Shown: piece by piece, positions 34,059-42,149 of the stretch
How the letters are laid out: each line of letters begins with the position of its first letter
Position numbering within the stretch: the stretch's first letter is position 1
DNA from: Peteryoungia wuzhouensis
GTDB lineage: Bacteria; Pseudomonadota; Alphaproteobacteria; Rhizobiales; Rhizobiaceae
Direction of reading: 5' to 3'
DNA: 64,000 bases
NCBI RefSeq assembly: GCF_003205195.1
Contig: NZ_QJRY01000001.1
Coordinates: 496,001-560,000 of the forward strand
Translations under genes and position numbers: made by a program
Notes under the pieces: generated by a model
What the model was told of the DNA's origin: nothing
Databases searched by the model: none
The model's input: the letters and a program-made list of their open reading frames with translations, nothing else

Positions 34059-34082
34059 GGCGGCGCTTCGGCGCCGCCTTTT
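34059..34082 (+). terminator. Rho-independent terminator after the PRC-barrel gene
   Basis: Stem GGCGGCGC-TTCG-GCGCCGCC followed by TTTT, 35 bp after the stop codon. Confidence 0.9.
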
Positions 34083-34092
34083 CATGTTTGGG

Positions 34093-36135
34093 CTACAGCA
34101 GGCTGCAATAGCGCAGCGCATCATAGATCGCGGCGTGGATGTTTCGGCTCTCGATCGCATCGCCGATGCGCAGCAGATCGAAGCCTGCCGTCTCGTCCTT
34201 GAGCGGCAGCGGTTCCTGACGCGCAATGAGGGCGGTGTAATCGACGGCCCCTCGATTGCGGGAGAGCGGCTTCAGTTCCAGATAGAGATCGGCATTGGCC
34301 ATGGTGCCATGTTCGACCACCACCTGGGCGACCCGCCGTTCGACCTTCACATCGGAGAAATCGGAGCCGAGCGTGGCAACGAGACCATTGCCCTCACGGC
34401 GAACGCCTGACAGCCTTGTGTTGATGGTGACGCGGACATTCTTCTCGGCAAAGGTTTTTGCATAGGGCACGTGGTTCATGCCGCCCATTTCCGGCGCGAA
34501 GAAACGTTCGGGCGAGACCACTTCCAGTTCGACGCCGGCATGGGCAATCACTTCCGCAGCGCTCATGCCCGGATGACCGCCATTGTCGTCGAAGAGGAGA
34601 ACCGGGCCTTCCGGCTTCACGGCGCCCGCCAGGATGTCCCAACTCGATATCACCAGATCCTCGCCCTCTTCCAGTTCCGGCGATTGCGCGATGCCACCGG
34701 TTGCGATCACCACGAGATCCGGTTGATGGGCGAGAACCTCGTCAGCACCGGCATAGGTGTCGTAGTGAATCGTGACGCCGAGGCGGTCGAGTTCGGAGAG
34801 ACGCCAGTCGACGATGCCGACCATTTCCTTTCGGCGCGGGTTGCGCGTCATCAGGTTGACCTGACCGCCGGCCTTGCCCGACGCCTCGAGAACCTCGACC
34901 CTGTGCCCCCGTTCGGCGAGCACCCGGGCGGCTTCGAGGCCGGCCGGGCCTGCCCCGACGACGACCGCCTTGCGGGACTTCGCCGCCTTCGGAAGTTGAT
35001 GCGGGATCAGCGCCTCGCGGCTGGTCGCGGCATTGTGGATGCACAGCGCCTCGCCGCCTTCATAAATGCGATCAAGACAATAGGTTGCGCCGACGCAGGG
35101 GCGGATCTGATCCTCTCGGCCCTCAATGATCTTCCGCACGATATGCGGATCAGCGATATGGGCGCGGGTCATGCCGACCATGTCGAGCTTGCCTTCGGCG
35201 ATCGCATGGCGGGCGGTCGCGACATCGGCGATGCGGGCGGCATGGAAGACAGGGAATTTGGTCGCCGCGCGCACGTCTCCGGCAAAATCGAGATGCGGCG
35301 AGGCAGCCATGCCCTGGATGGGGATGACGTTGTTGAGGGAGGCGTCGTGTTCGATATGGCCTCGGATAATGTTGAGGAAGTCGATCTTTCCGCCGCCGGC
35401 AAAACGTTTGGCGATCTCAACGCCTTCGTCGCGGGTCAAGCCCTTGTCCCAGTCCTCGTCAGCGACCATGCGGATGCCGACGATGAAATCCGGGCCGACT
35501 GACTGTCGGACGGCATCGATCACCATGTTGGAGAACCGCATGCGATTGTCGAGCGAGCCGCCGAACTCGTCGTCGCGGCGGTTGGTCGCCGGCGACCAGA
35601 AGCTGTCCATCAGGTGGCCATAGGCTTCGAACTCGATGCCATCGAGGCCGGCATCCTGCATGCGGGCGGCGGCGGTCGCGTAATCCGCAACGATGCGCTC
35701 GATATCCCAGTCCTCGATCTCCTTGGGGAAATGCCGGTGGGCCGGTTCGCGGATCGGGGATGGGGCGAGCACCGGCAACCAATCGCCCTTGTTCCAGTTG
35801 GTCCGGCGGCCGAGATGGGTGAGCTGGATCATCACGGCGCAGCCATGCTCGTGACAGTCGTCGGTCAACCGCTTCAGATGCGGGACGATCTCGTCCTTCC
35901 AGGCCAAGAGATTTCCGAAAGCGGGTGGGCTGTCGCGACTGACGCTGGCGGAACCGGCCGTCATGGTGAGCGCGATGCCGCCCTTGGCCTTCTCCACATG
36001 GTAAAGCCGGTAACGCTCGGTCGGCATGCCGGCTTCCGAATAGGCCGGTTCATGCGCCGTCGACATGATGCGGTTCTTCAAGGTGAGGTGCTTCAGCTGG
36101 AAGGGCTGGAGGAGCGGGTCCCGGCTTTCAGTCAT
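34093..36135 (-). CDS. OYE-type NADH:flavin oxidoreductase / demethylase, DgcA- or TMADH-like
   Basis: A 680-residue fusion of an FMN TIM barrel (about 1-370) and a FAD/NAD(P)-binding domain (about 385-640), the layout of trimethylamine dehydrogenase, 2,4-dienoyl-CoA reductase and the dimethylglycine or N-methylproline demethylases of rhizobia. Signs: LKNRIMSTAHEPAYSEAGMP, MIQLTHLGRR, DGIEFEAYGHLMDSFWSPAT, and AVVVGAGPAGLEAARVLAER (Rossmann loop). Between the domains CVGATYC then ALCIHNAATSRE occupies the place of the [4Fe-4S] ligands; the second of the four Cys is Ala, so the cluster would have three cysteine ligands. It is downstream of an MttB-like methyltransferase gene by 17 bp, and probably oxidatively removes a methyl group from a betaine-derived amine. 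Confidence 0.88.
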   Translation of the reverse strand: MTESRDPLLQPFQLKHLTLKNRIMSTAHEPAYSEAGMPTERYRLYHVEKAKGGIALTMTAGSASVSRDSPPAFGNLLAWKDEIVPHLKRLTDDCHEHGCAVMIQLTHLGRRTNWNKGDWLPVLAPSPIREPAHRHFPKEIEDWDIERIVADYATAAARMQDAGLDGIEFEAYGHLMDSFWSPATNRRDDEFGGSLDNRMRFSNMVIDAVRQSVGPDFIVGIRMVADEDWDKGLTRDEGVEIAKRFAGGGKIDFLNIIRGHIEHDASLNNVIPIQGMAASPHLDFAGDVRAATKFPVFHAARIADVATARHAIAEGKLDMVGMTRAHIADPHIVRKIIEGREDQIRPCVGATYCLDRIYEGGEALCIHNAATSREALIPHQLPKAAKSRKAVVVGAGPAGLEAARVLAERGHRVEVLEASGKAGGQVNLMTRNPRRKEMVGIVDWRLSELDRLGVTIHYDTYAGADEVLAHQPDLVVIATGGIAQSPELEEGEDLVISSWDILAGAVKPEGPVLLFDDNGGHPGMSAAEVIAHAGVELEVVSPERFFAPEMGGMNHVPYAKTFAEKNVRVTINTRLSGVRREGNGLVATLGSDFSDVKVERRVAQVVVEHGTMANADLYLELKPLSRNRGAVDYTALIARQEPLPLKDETAGFDLLRIGDAIESRNIHAAIYDALRYCSLL

Positions 36136-36152
36136 GCGTCATTGCGTCCTAT

Positions 36153-37694
36153 TCAGTACCAGGCATCCGGCTTGGCGCGCTTCGTGCGTTCCACATAATC
36201 AAGGAGCGCTTCGTCGGTGGCGATGTCCAAAGGCGGCGCTTCGTATTCGGCGAGCGTCTTTTTCCAGCGCGCATTGGCCCGCGTCGCCATGTCGGTCGAG
36301 CCGGCTTCCGACCATTTCTCGAAGGGTTCGTTGTCGGAGAGGGCCGAATCCCAGAAGGCGGTCTGGTAATTGCGCATGGTGTGGGCACAGCCGAGGAAAT
36401 GGCTGCCGGGGCCGACCTCCTCGAAGGCATCCATGGCGAGCGTGTTGTCGTCGACCACGACGCCGGCGAGGTAGGAGTGGAGGGCACCGCAGAAGTCGGT
36501 GTCCATCACGAACTTCTCGTAGGACATGGCGAGCAATCCATCGACGAAGCCGGCCGAATGCAGGATGAAATTGGCGCCGCAATGCACGGCAGACAGCATC
36601 GACATGACGCCCTCCTGCATGGCCTGGGCATCCGGCAGCTTGGAATTGGAGAAGTTGCCGGCGCAGCGGAGCGGCAGTTTCAGGCGGCGGGCGAGCTGAC
36701 CGATGACCATGGAGCCGATGGCGGGTTCCGGCGTGCCGAAGGTTGGCGAGCCGGAGCGGAGTGACATGGAGGAGAGGAAGTTGCCGAAGATCACGGGGGC
36801 GCCACGGCGCTCCAGCTGGGTCAACGCACAGCCGGCCATGGTTTCGGCGAGCGACTGGGCGATCGCACCGGCCGAGGTGACCGGGCCCATGGCGCCGCCC
36901 AGAATGAAGGGCACGATGACGGCGGCCTGGTTGGCGCGGGCATAGGCGCGCAAGGCCTTGGTCATGGTGCCATCCCAGACGAGCGGCGAGTTGACGTTGA
37001 CATTGCCGAGGATGACGCAGTTTTGGTCGACGAAGTCGGCGCCGAAGAGGATGCGGGCCATCTCGATCGACTCTTCCGCGCGCTCCTCTGCCGTGACCGA
37101 ACCCATGAAGGCGCGGTCGGAATATTTGATATGGCTGTAGACCATGTCGAGATGGCGCTTGTTGACGGGCACGTCGACCGGTTCACAGATCGTGCCGCCG
37201 GAATGATGCAGATAAGGCGAGGACTGGCCGAGCTTGATGAGGTTGCGGAAGTCCTCGATCGTGCCGTAGCGACGCCCCTTGTCGAGATCCATGACGAAGG
37301 GCGAGCCATAAGCCGGCGAGAAGACCACGGCACTGCCGCCGATCTCGACATTGTTCGCAGGATTGCGGGCGTGCTGGGTGAAGACCGGCGGGGCTGACGC
37401 CAGGATCTCGCGCAGCATGCCCTTGGGAAAGCGGACGCGCAGGCCGTCGATCTCGGCACCGGCCTTGCGCCAGAGCTCCAGCGCTGCCGGGTCATCGCGG
37501 AATTCGATGCCGATTTCGGCGAGGATGCGATCCGCCACGGCCTCGATCCGTTGCAGGTTCTCCTCGGACAGGATGTCGTAGGTTGGAATGTTTCGGCGGA
37601 TGAAGGGGACCTTCAGGCCCGCCTGCGAACCGGCGCTGCGTCGCACCGGTCTGTTCTTTCTGCCACCCGTCTGTTCCGCTGTTACGCTGTCCAT
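36153..37694 (-). CDS. Trimethylamine methyltransferase (MttB) family protein, non-pyrrolysine
   Basis: A 513-residue member of the MttB superfamily (COG5598). It is read without any in-frame amber codon, so it belongs to the non-pyrrolysine branch, which includes glycine betaine methyltransferase MtgB. Family features: NIPTYDILSEENLQRIEAVA near the start, RYGTIEDFRNLIKLGQSSPY, LHHSGGTICEPVDVPVNKRH, FVDQNCVILGNVNVNSPLVW and QLERRGAPVIFGNFLSSMSL. It should move a methyl group from a quaternary amine (betaine type) to a corrinoid protein. No corrinoid protein, RamA or methyltransferase-2 gene is nearby. It forms an operon with the OYE-type enzyme and is divergent from a LysR gene that probably controls it. 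Confidence 0.88.
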   Translation of the reverse strand: MDSVTAEQTGGRKNRPVRRSAGSQAGLKVPFIRRNIPTYDILSEENLQRIEAVADRILAEIGIEFRDDPAALELWRKAGAEIDGLRVRFPKGMLREILASAPPVFTQHARNPANNVEIGGSAVVFSPAYGSPFVMDLDKGRRYGTIEDFRNLIKLGQSSPYLHHSGGTICEPVDVPVNKRHLDMVYSHIKYSDRAFMGSVTAEERAEESIEMARILFGADFVDQNCVILGNVNVNSPLVWDGTMTKALRAYARANQAAVIVPFILGGAMGPVTSAGAIAQSLAETMAGCALTQLERRGAPVIFGNFLSSMSLRSGSPTFGTPEPAIGSMVIGQLARRLKLPLRCAGNFSNSKLPDAQAMQEGVMSMLSAVHCGANFILHSAGFVDGLLAMSYEKFVMDTDFCGALHSYLAGVVVDDNTLAMDAFEEVGPGSHFLGCAHTMRNYQTAFWDSALSDNEPFEKWSEAGSTDMATRANARWKKTLAEYEAPPLDIATDEALLDYVERTKRAKPDAWY

Positions 37695-37769
37695 CGCCCT
37701 GCCCTCGCTTTTTTCGCAGGCTAGAGCAGCACAAGTTGCCTGTGACGCTGGAAAAATCCTCGTGATGCA

Positions 37770-37784
37770 ATAAGCTGAACTTAT
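37770..37784. promoter_or_regulatory. LysR-type T-N11-A dyad overlapping the lysR start
   Basis: ATAAG-CTGAA-CTTAT is a perfect 5-bp dyad with T-N11-A spacing in the 88-bp gap between the divergent mttB-like and lysR genes. The last two bases are the start of the lysR ATG, so binding there could repress the regulator itself. Confidence 0.5.
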
Positions 37785-38685
37785 GACACCCTATCGGCAC
37801 CTGATCCCGTCGGCCAATGCGCTCATCGTCTTCGAGGCGGCCGGGCGGCACGAGAATTTTACCCGCGCTGCGGCTGAGCTCGGCATGTCGCAGGTCGCGG
37901 TCTCCTATGCCATTCGCGGGCTGGAGCAGCAGCTTGGGGTCGCGCTGTTCGAACGCCAGCATCGGGCGGCGCGGCTGACGGAGGTGGGCGAACGCTTTCA
38001 CGCGGATGTTTCGGCCGGTCTCTCGCGCATTGGCCGGGCGGCGGAGGATATTCGCAGCAAGGGGCGGGAAGTGAATGTCACGCTCGCCGCCTCCACGGCC
38101 TTTGCCTCGATGTGGATGCTGCCGCGGCTGACGGCCTTGCGGGAAGACCTGCCGGATATCGACTTGCGCATCCAGACCAGTGTGCGGGATCTCGACCTCG
38201 AGGAAGAAGCCATTCCGCTCGGCGTGCGCGGTGGCAAGGCGGAAGACTGGCCACATTACCATTCCGCGCTCCTGGCGCCCGAGGTCATCACGGCGGTGGC
38301 AAGCCCGGCTTTCGTCGAGGCCCATGGCATGCCTGAAACACCCCAAGCGCTCACCCACCATCCGCTGATCTGGCTGGAAGAGCCGGTGCGCCAGGCCTGC
38401 AGTTGGCCCGAATGGTTCTCATCGGCCGGCATCGACTACAAGCCGGCCAGCCGGCGCCTCGCAATCAACGACTACGTGCTCGTCATCCAGGCGGTGCTGG
38501 CCGGCCAGGGGATCGCGCTTGGCTGGACGCATCTGGTGCGGCAGCTTGTCGCGCAGGGGCAATTGGTGGAGGTGGGCGGACACGCCCTTCGCACGGAGCT
38601 TGCCTTTCACGTCGTCTGGCCACGGTCGCGTGACCTCAGCGGTGCGGCGACGCGCGTGCGCAACTGGCTGCTCGATCACGCGTGA
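37783..38685 (+). CDS. LysR-family transcriptional regulator (GcvA-like)
   Basis: A 300-residue LTTR with an N-terminal winged helix-turn-helix (about 8-65; FEAAGRHENFTRAAAELGMS, QVAVSYAIRGLEQQLGVALF) and a C-terminal PBP-like effector domain (about 90-295; VNVTLAASTAFASMWMLPRL). The pattern resembles GcvA-type regulators. It is divergent from the mttB-like/OYE operon, which it most likely controls in response to a methylamine or betaine compound; this is inference from position. A T-N11-A dyad covers its own start codon. No strong ribosome binding site is visible ahead of the ATG. Confidence 0.92.
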   Translation: MTPYRHLIPSANALIVFEAAGRHENFTRAAAELGMSQVAVSYAIRGLEQQLGVALFERQHRAARLTEVGERFHADVSAGLSRIGRAAEDIRSKGREVNVTLAASTAFASMWMLPRLTALREDLPDIDLRIQTSVRDLDLEEEAIPLGVRGGKAEDWPHYHSALLAPEVITAVASPAFVEAHGMPETPQALTHHPLIWLEEPVRQACSWPEWFSSAGIDYKPASRRLAINDYVLVIQAVLAGQGIALGWTHLVRQLVAQGQLVEVGGHALRTELAFHVVWPRSRDLSGAATRVRNWLLDHA

Positions 38686-38697
38686 TAGGACAGGGGC

Positions 38698-40059
38698 TTA
38701 CGCCGAGATGCGATCCACGAGGGCGAATTCGTGGTGGTGTTCGGCGAGATAACGCAGGGTCGCGGCGGCATCGGCGGGGCGGCCGAAGTGATACCCCTGC
38801 CCCATGCCGCAGCCGAGATCACGCAGCTTCTGCGCCTCGGCTTCCGTCTCGATGCCTTCGGCGACAACTTCCAGATCCAGCCCCTCGCACATCGTGATGA
38901 TGGCCTTGATGATGTGTTCGGAGGTGCGGTCGGTGGTGATGGCGGAGACGAAGGCGCGGTCGATCTTCACCTTGTCGAAGGTGAAGTCACGCAGGCGCCC
39001 CAGACTCGACTGACCCGTGCCGAAATCGTCGAGCGAGATGCGGATGCCGGCGTCCTTCAGGTCCTTGATGATGCGGCGCGCGGTATCGGCCGACGTCATC
39101 ACGGCGGTTTCGGTGATCTCCATCTCCAGCCGGCGCGGGTCGAAGCCGACGCTATTCAGGATCGACAGCGTGTTGTGCGAGGTGCGCAGATCCATCAGCT
39201 GGACGGACGAAAGATTGAACGAGAGGAAGAGGTCGCGCGGCCAGGCGAGCGTTGCTTCGGCAGCCTTGCGCAGCAGGGTCTCCGACAGCGTGTCGATGAA
39301 GCCACGCTCTTCAGCGAGCGGCACGAAGACGGCGGGCGAGACGAAGCCGAGATCGGGATCGATCCAGCGGGCGAGCGCTTCGAAACCGACGACGCGGTTG
39401 TCGCGCAGGCGCACGATCGGCTGGAAATGCACGTCGACCGTGTCGTTGATGATGGCGTTGCGCAGGGCCTGCTCAAGCTGCGTCGCGCGCTTCATCTCCT
39501 GGGCGATCTCGCGCGAATAGACGGTGATCTGGCCGCGGCCACGACGCTTGGACCGGTAGAGTGCGGTCTCCGCACTCTTCATCAGCTCTTCGAATTCCTC
39601 GCCGGCGAAGGGATAGACCGCAAAGCCCAGCGACGCCGAGAGGCGCACGTTGCGGTCACCGAGATCGTAAGGGGCCGAGAGCACGTCCTTGATCAACTGG
39701 CCGGCGCGTTCGGCCCCTGTGCGCTCGAAGACCAACGGCAGGACAATGGCAAACTCGTCTCCGTCGTGGCGGGTGACGGTGGCGCCATCGGGCACGCAGG
39801 CCTTGAGGCGATGGGCGACCTGGCAGAGGATTTCGTCGCCGGAGGCCTGGCCGAAGAGATCATTGATCGGCTTGAAGCCGTCGAGGTTGACGATGCCGAC
39901 AGTGAAGGGGGCAGGATCGGAGGCGCGATCGGCAGCGAGTTGGCGGATCTTGTCTGCAAGGCGGTTGCGGTTGCCCAATCCGGTCAGATGATCGGTGTAG
40001 GCCAAGCGCTGAAGCTCTTTCTGGTTGTGCTGCTCAAGGGCAGTGCCAGCGGGACCCAT
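38698..40059 (-). CDS. GGDEF-EAL domain protein (c-di-GMP turnover)
   Basis: A 453-residue soluble protein: GGDEF domain (about 15-175) followed by EAL domain (about 185-435), with no sensory domain ahead of them. The cyclase signature is RHDGDEFAIVL, so the first Gly of GGDEF is Asp; many such variants are weak or inactive. The EAL part is complete: VGFEALARW, FNLSSVQLMD, EMEITETAVM, LDDFGTGQSSLGRL and VAEGIETEAEAQ, so phosphodiesterase activity is likely. The start at 40059 leaves a very short N-terminus; no sensor segment is present upstream. It ends 12 bp after lysR on the opposite strand and is near another two-component-like gene. Confidence 0.9.
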   Translation of the reverse strand: MGPAGTALEQHNQKELQRLAYTDHLTGLGNRNRLADKIRQLAADRASDPAPFTVGIVNLDGFKPINDLFGQASGDEILCQVAHRLKACVPDGATVTRHDGDEFAIVLPLVFERTGAERAGQLIKDVLSAPYDLGDRNVRLSASLGFAVYPFAGEEFEELMKSAETALYRSKRRGRGQITVYSREIAQEMKRATQLEQALRNAIINDTVDVHFQPIVRLRDNRVVGFEALARWIDPDLGFVSPAVFVPLAEERGFIDTLSETLLRKAAEATLAWPRDLFLSFNLSSVQLMDLRTSHNTLSILNSVGFDPRRLEMEITETAVMTSADTARRIIKDLKDAGIRISLDDFGTGQSSLGRLRDFTFDKVKIDRAFVSAITTDRTSEHIIKAIITMCEGLDLEVVAEGIETEAEAQKLRDLGCGMGQGYHFGRPADAAATLRYLAEHHHEFALVDRISA

Positions 40060-40164
40060 TCATTCTTCCTGCTACGGTTCCTTCCACAGCCGGGATAATG
40101 GATCCAAAGCATTAATATAATAATAGCAACGGGCACTTGCGGGAGGGCGGCCGCCTGGCGCAAG

Positions 40165-41871
40165 TCAGCCGGTCGTCGCGCGAGCCACCTGCGGGACGAG
40201 GCGCATCAGAGCCTGTTCGACGACATCGGGGCTCAGTGGCTTCAAAATGACGTCATTCATCCCGGAGGCATAACAAGCCTCCCGATCGCGGTCGAAGGCC
40301 TGGGCGAGCACGCCGATGATCGGAGTTCCCTCCGCCTGGTCACCGGCGGCTTCGCGAATGCGCCGGGCCGCCTCGAAGCCGTTGATACCGGGAAGCGTCA
40401 CGTCCATCAGGATGACAGCCGGATTGAGTTCGGCCCAGAGCCTCACGACCTCCTCGCCGTGGTCGCAGATCTGATAGGAATAGCCGAGACCTTCGAGTAT
40501 CTGCGAAAAGACGATCTGGTTGATCTCGTTGTCCTCGGCCACGAGGACCAGTGAGGATAGGGGCTGTGGAGCCGGCGAATGCGGTTCCGGCACCTCCGGC
40601 GCAGCCAGGTCATGATCAGTGCTGATTTCCCAGTCATCGACCGGTTCCGGCCGTCTCCTCAGGTCTGCCAAACGCTCGAGCACGATGAAGGCGAGTTCAG
40701 CGGCGACGTCGTTTTCGGCGATGCTGGCATAGTCGACTTCGGCCGCCTGGAGGACTTGCAGACATCTCGGATCGGCATGGGTGTCGACGATCGCGAGGTC
40801 GATTGTGACGCGGACGGAACGGGCGGCATCGAGAAAGGCCTGCAGTTCGTCCTCGCCGCGCACACAGCAGCTGTCGAGGCCGAGAAGTTCGAGAATGTCG
40901 AGGGCGGCGGCCTCGAACCGCCGATCGCCCGAGACGATGAGCGCCTTGCGGCCCGCGAGGCTGCGGTCGGGTCGGATCGGCCTTGCAGACGGTGCAGGCG
41001 GAGATGGTTCGGCAGCGGACGGGATGGCAACGACGGGAACCGTGCCGATAGCCCCCACTTCCCCGAGGCTTGCCACGACGAAGTAACGGCCCGGCTTGCC
41101 GACGCGCTGGACGTGGACGAGGATCGGACGCGGCGGGTCGCCGTAGAGACGCATGGACTGGGTAATCGACGCCGTCAGTCCGCTCTCCAGGACGTCGCGC
41201 GAGACGGCTTGAAGCCTCGCCGCGAGCTCGGCATCGAAAACGCGACGAAGGTCGGCACCGAGCGCATTGTCGGCCCCGATCGACAGCGCCGAGCAGAAGA
41301 CCTTGTTGACCGCGACCAGTTGCAGATTGCGGTCCTGGACGAACACCGGGTGGCCGAGGTTGTCGAGGATCTCCTCGGTGATCTGCACGCGTTCAACATC
41401 GGCGCGCCACTGCTCCTCGCGACGCTTCTGCTCGCTGATGTCGGTCATGATGCAGAAGCCGTAACCGGACGGGAGGCGGCGCTTGGAAAAGCGCGTCCAG
41501 CGTTTGCCGTCCTCGCTGACCTGGGCCTCGTAGCGCTCTTTCCAGTTGGTGGCGATCTGGCGCGTCAGCCATTCGTCACGGCTGAGTGCCGAATCGGGTT
41601 CGCCAGCGCGCAGGCCGAGATCATAAGCCGCACCCAGGAGATGACGCAGGCGATTGCCCCGGTGGAAATGTTCTGAGGGCAGCGGCAGGAAGGTGGTGAC
41701 CGATCGGCTGGCAAAAATCAGCTCGTCATTGCGGTCGTAGATCAGGAAAGCTGCCTGGAAGGCATCGGACACCGCATCCATCAGCGCAAGGTCGAGCGAG
41801 GCCTCGGGCAATGGCGCATCCGGACCCTGGTGTCCCTTTCTGTCGCCGGGGGCCGGTGGATACTCGCTCAC
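40165..41871 (-). CDS. PAS-PAS-receiver-receiver protein lacking a kinase core
   Basis: A 568-residue protein: PAS domain (about 25-155; AAFLIYDRNDELIFASRSVT, FCIMTDISEQKRREE), second PAS (about 165-275; HPVFVQDRNLQLVAVNKVFC), a degenerate receiver (about 305-410) with no usable phosphorylation site, and a C-terminal receiver (about 440-560). The last has the acidic pair in VAEDNEINQI, Asp in ILMDVTLPGINGFEAAR and Lys in ILKPLSPD, but the usual switch Thr (as in ALTANA) is Leu (GVLAQA). No HisKA or HATPase is present, so it cannot be a self-contained hybrid kinase. It may serve as a receiver or scaffold for another kinase, or be a hybrid kinase that lost its core. Confidence 0.82.
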   Translation of the reverse strand: MSEYPPAPGDRKGHQGPDAPLPEASLDLALMDAVSDAFQAAFLIYDRNDELIFASRSVTTFLPLPSEHFHRGNRLRHLLGAAYDLGLRAGEPDSALSRDEWLTRQIATNWKERYEAQVSEDGKRWTRFSKRRLPSGYGFCIMTDISEQKRREEQWRADVERVQITEEILDNLGHPVFVQDRNLQLVAVNKVFCSALSIGADNALGADLRRVFDAELAARLQAVSRDVLESGLTASITQSMRLYGDPPRPILVHVQRVGKPGRYFVVASLGEVGAIGTVPVVAIPSAAEPSPPAPSARPIRPDRSLAGRKALIVSGDRRFEAAALDILELLGLDSCCVRGEDELQAFLDAARSVRVTIDLAIVDTHADPRCLQVLQAAEVDYASIAENDVAAELAFIVLERLADLRRRPEPVDDWEISTDHDLAAPEVPEPHSPAPQPLSSLVLVAEDNEINQIVFSQILEGLGYSYQICDHGEEVVRLWAELNPAVILMDVTLPGINGFEAARRIREAAGDQAEGTPIIGVLAQAFDRDREACYASGMNDVILKPLSPDVVEQALMRLVPQVARATTG

Positions 41872-41976
41872 ACTGCTGCCTCTAAGACCATTGCCGCTGA
41901 TGCGACAAGCCTGAATTCCTGCTGAAGATAGGCGCTAAACATGCCGATCGTGCTTGATGTGGCAAGGAGTGTGGCA

Positions 41977-41999
41977 AAGGACACACCGGCTGTGTCCTT
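41977..41999. promoter_or_regulatory. Perfect 9-bp dyad in the mutL upstream region
   Basis: AAGGACACA - CCGGC - TGTGTCCTT, a perfect inverted repeat in the gap between the divergent PAS-receiver gene and mutL, about 105 bp from the former and 150 bp from the latter. It could be an operator or a hairpin in a leader; there is no T-run. Confidence 0.4.
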
Positions 42000-42149
42000 C
42001 TTCCTCTGGTCCGCGGACCCGCCGAGAAACATCTCAAGTCATTGGTCAAACTAGAATCATTCCGTTAAAACCGGCTTAATGATGGGGGCAGTCAGCACGG
42101 ACGGCGATTTGGCCTTTCCCGCAGGCGGCGAATCCCGGAAAATGGCTCC

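Noticed and set aside
36153-37694. Pyrrolysine (in-frame TAG) in the MttB-like gene
   Set aside because: The whole family domain is read without an amber codon, so it is the non-pyrrolysine type.
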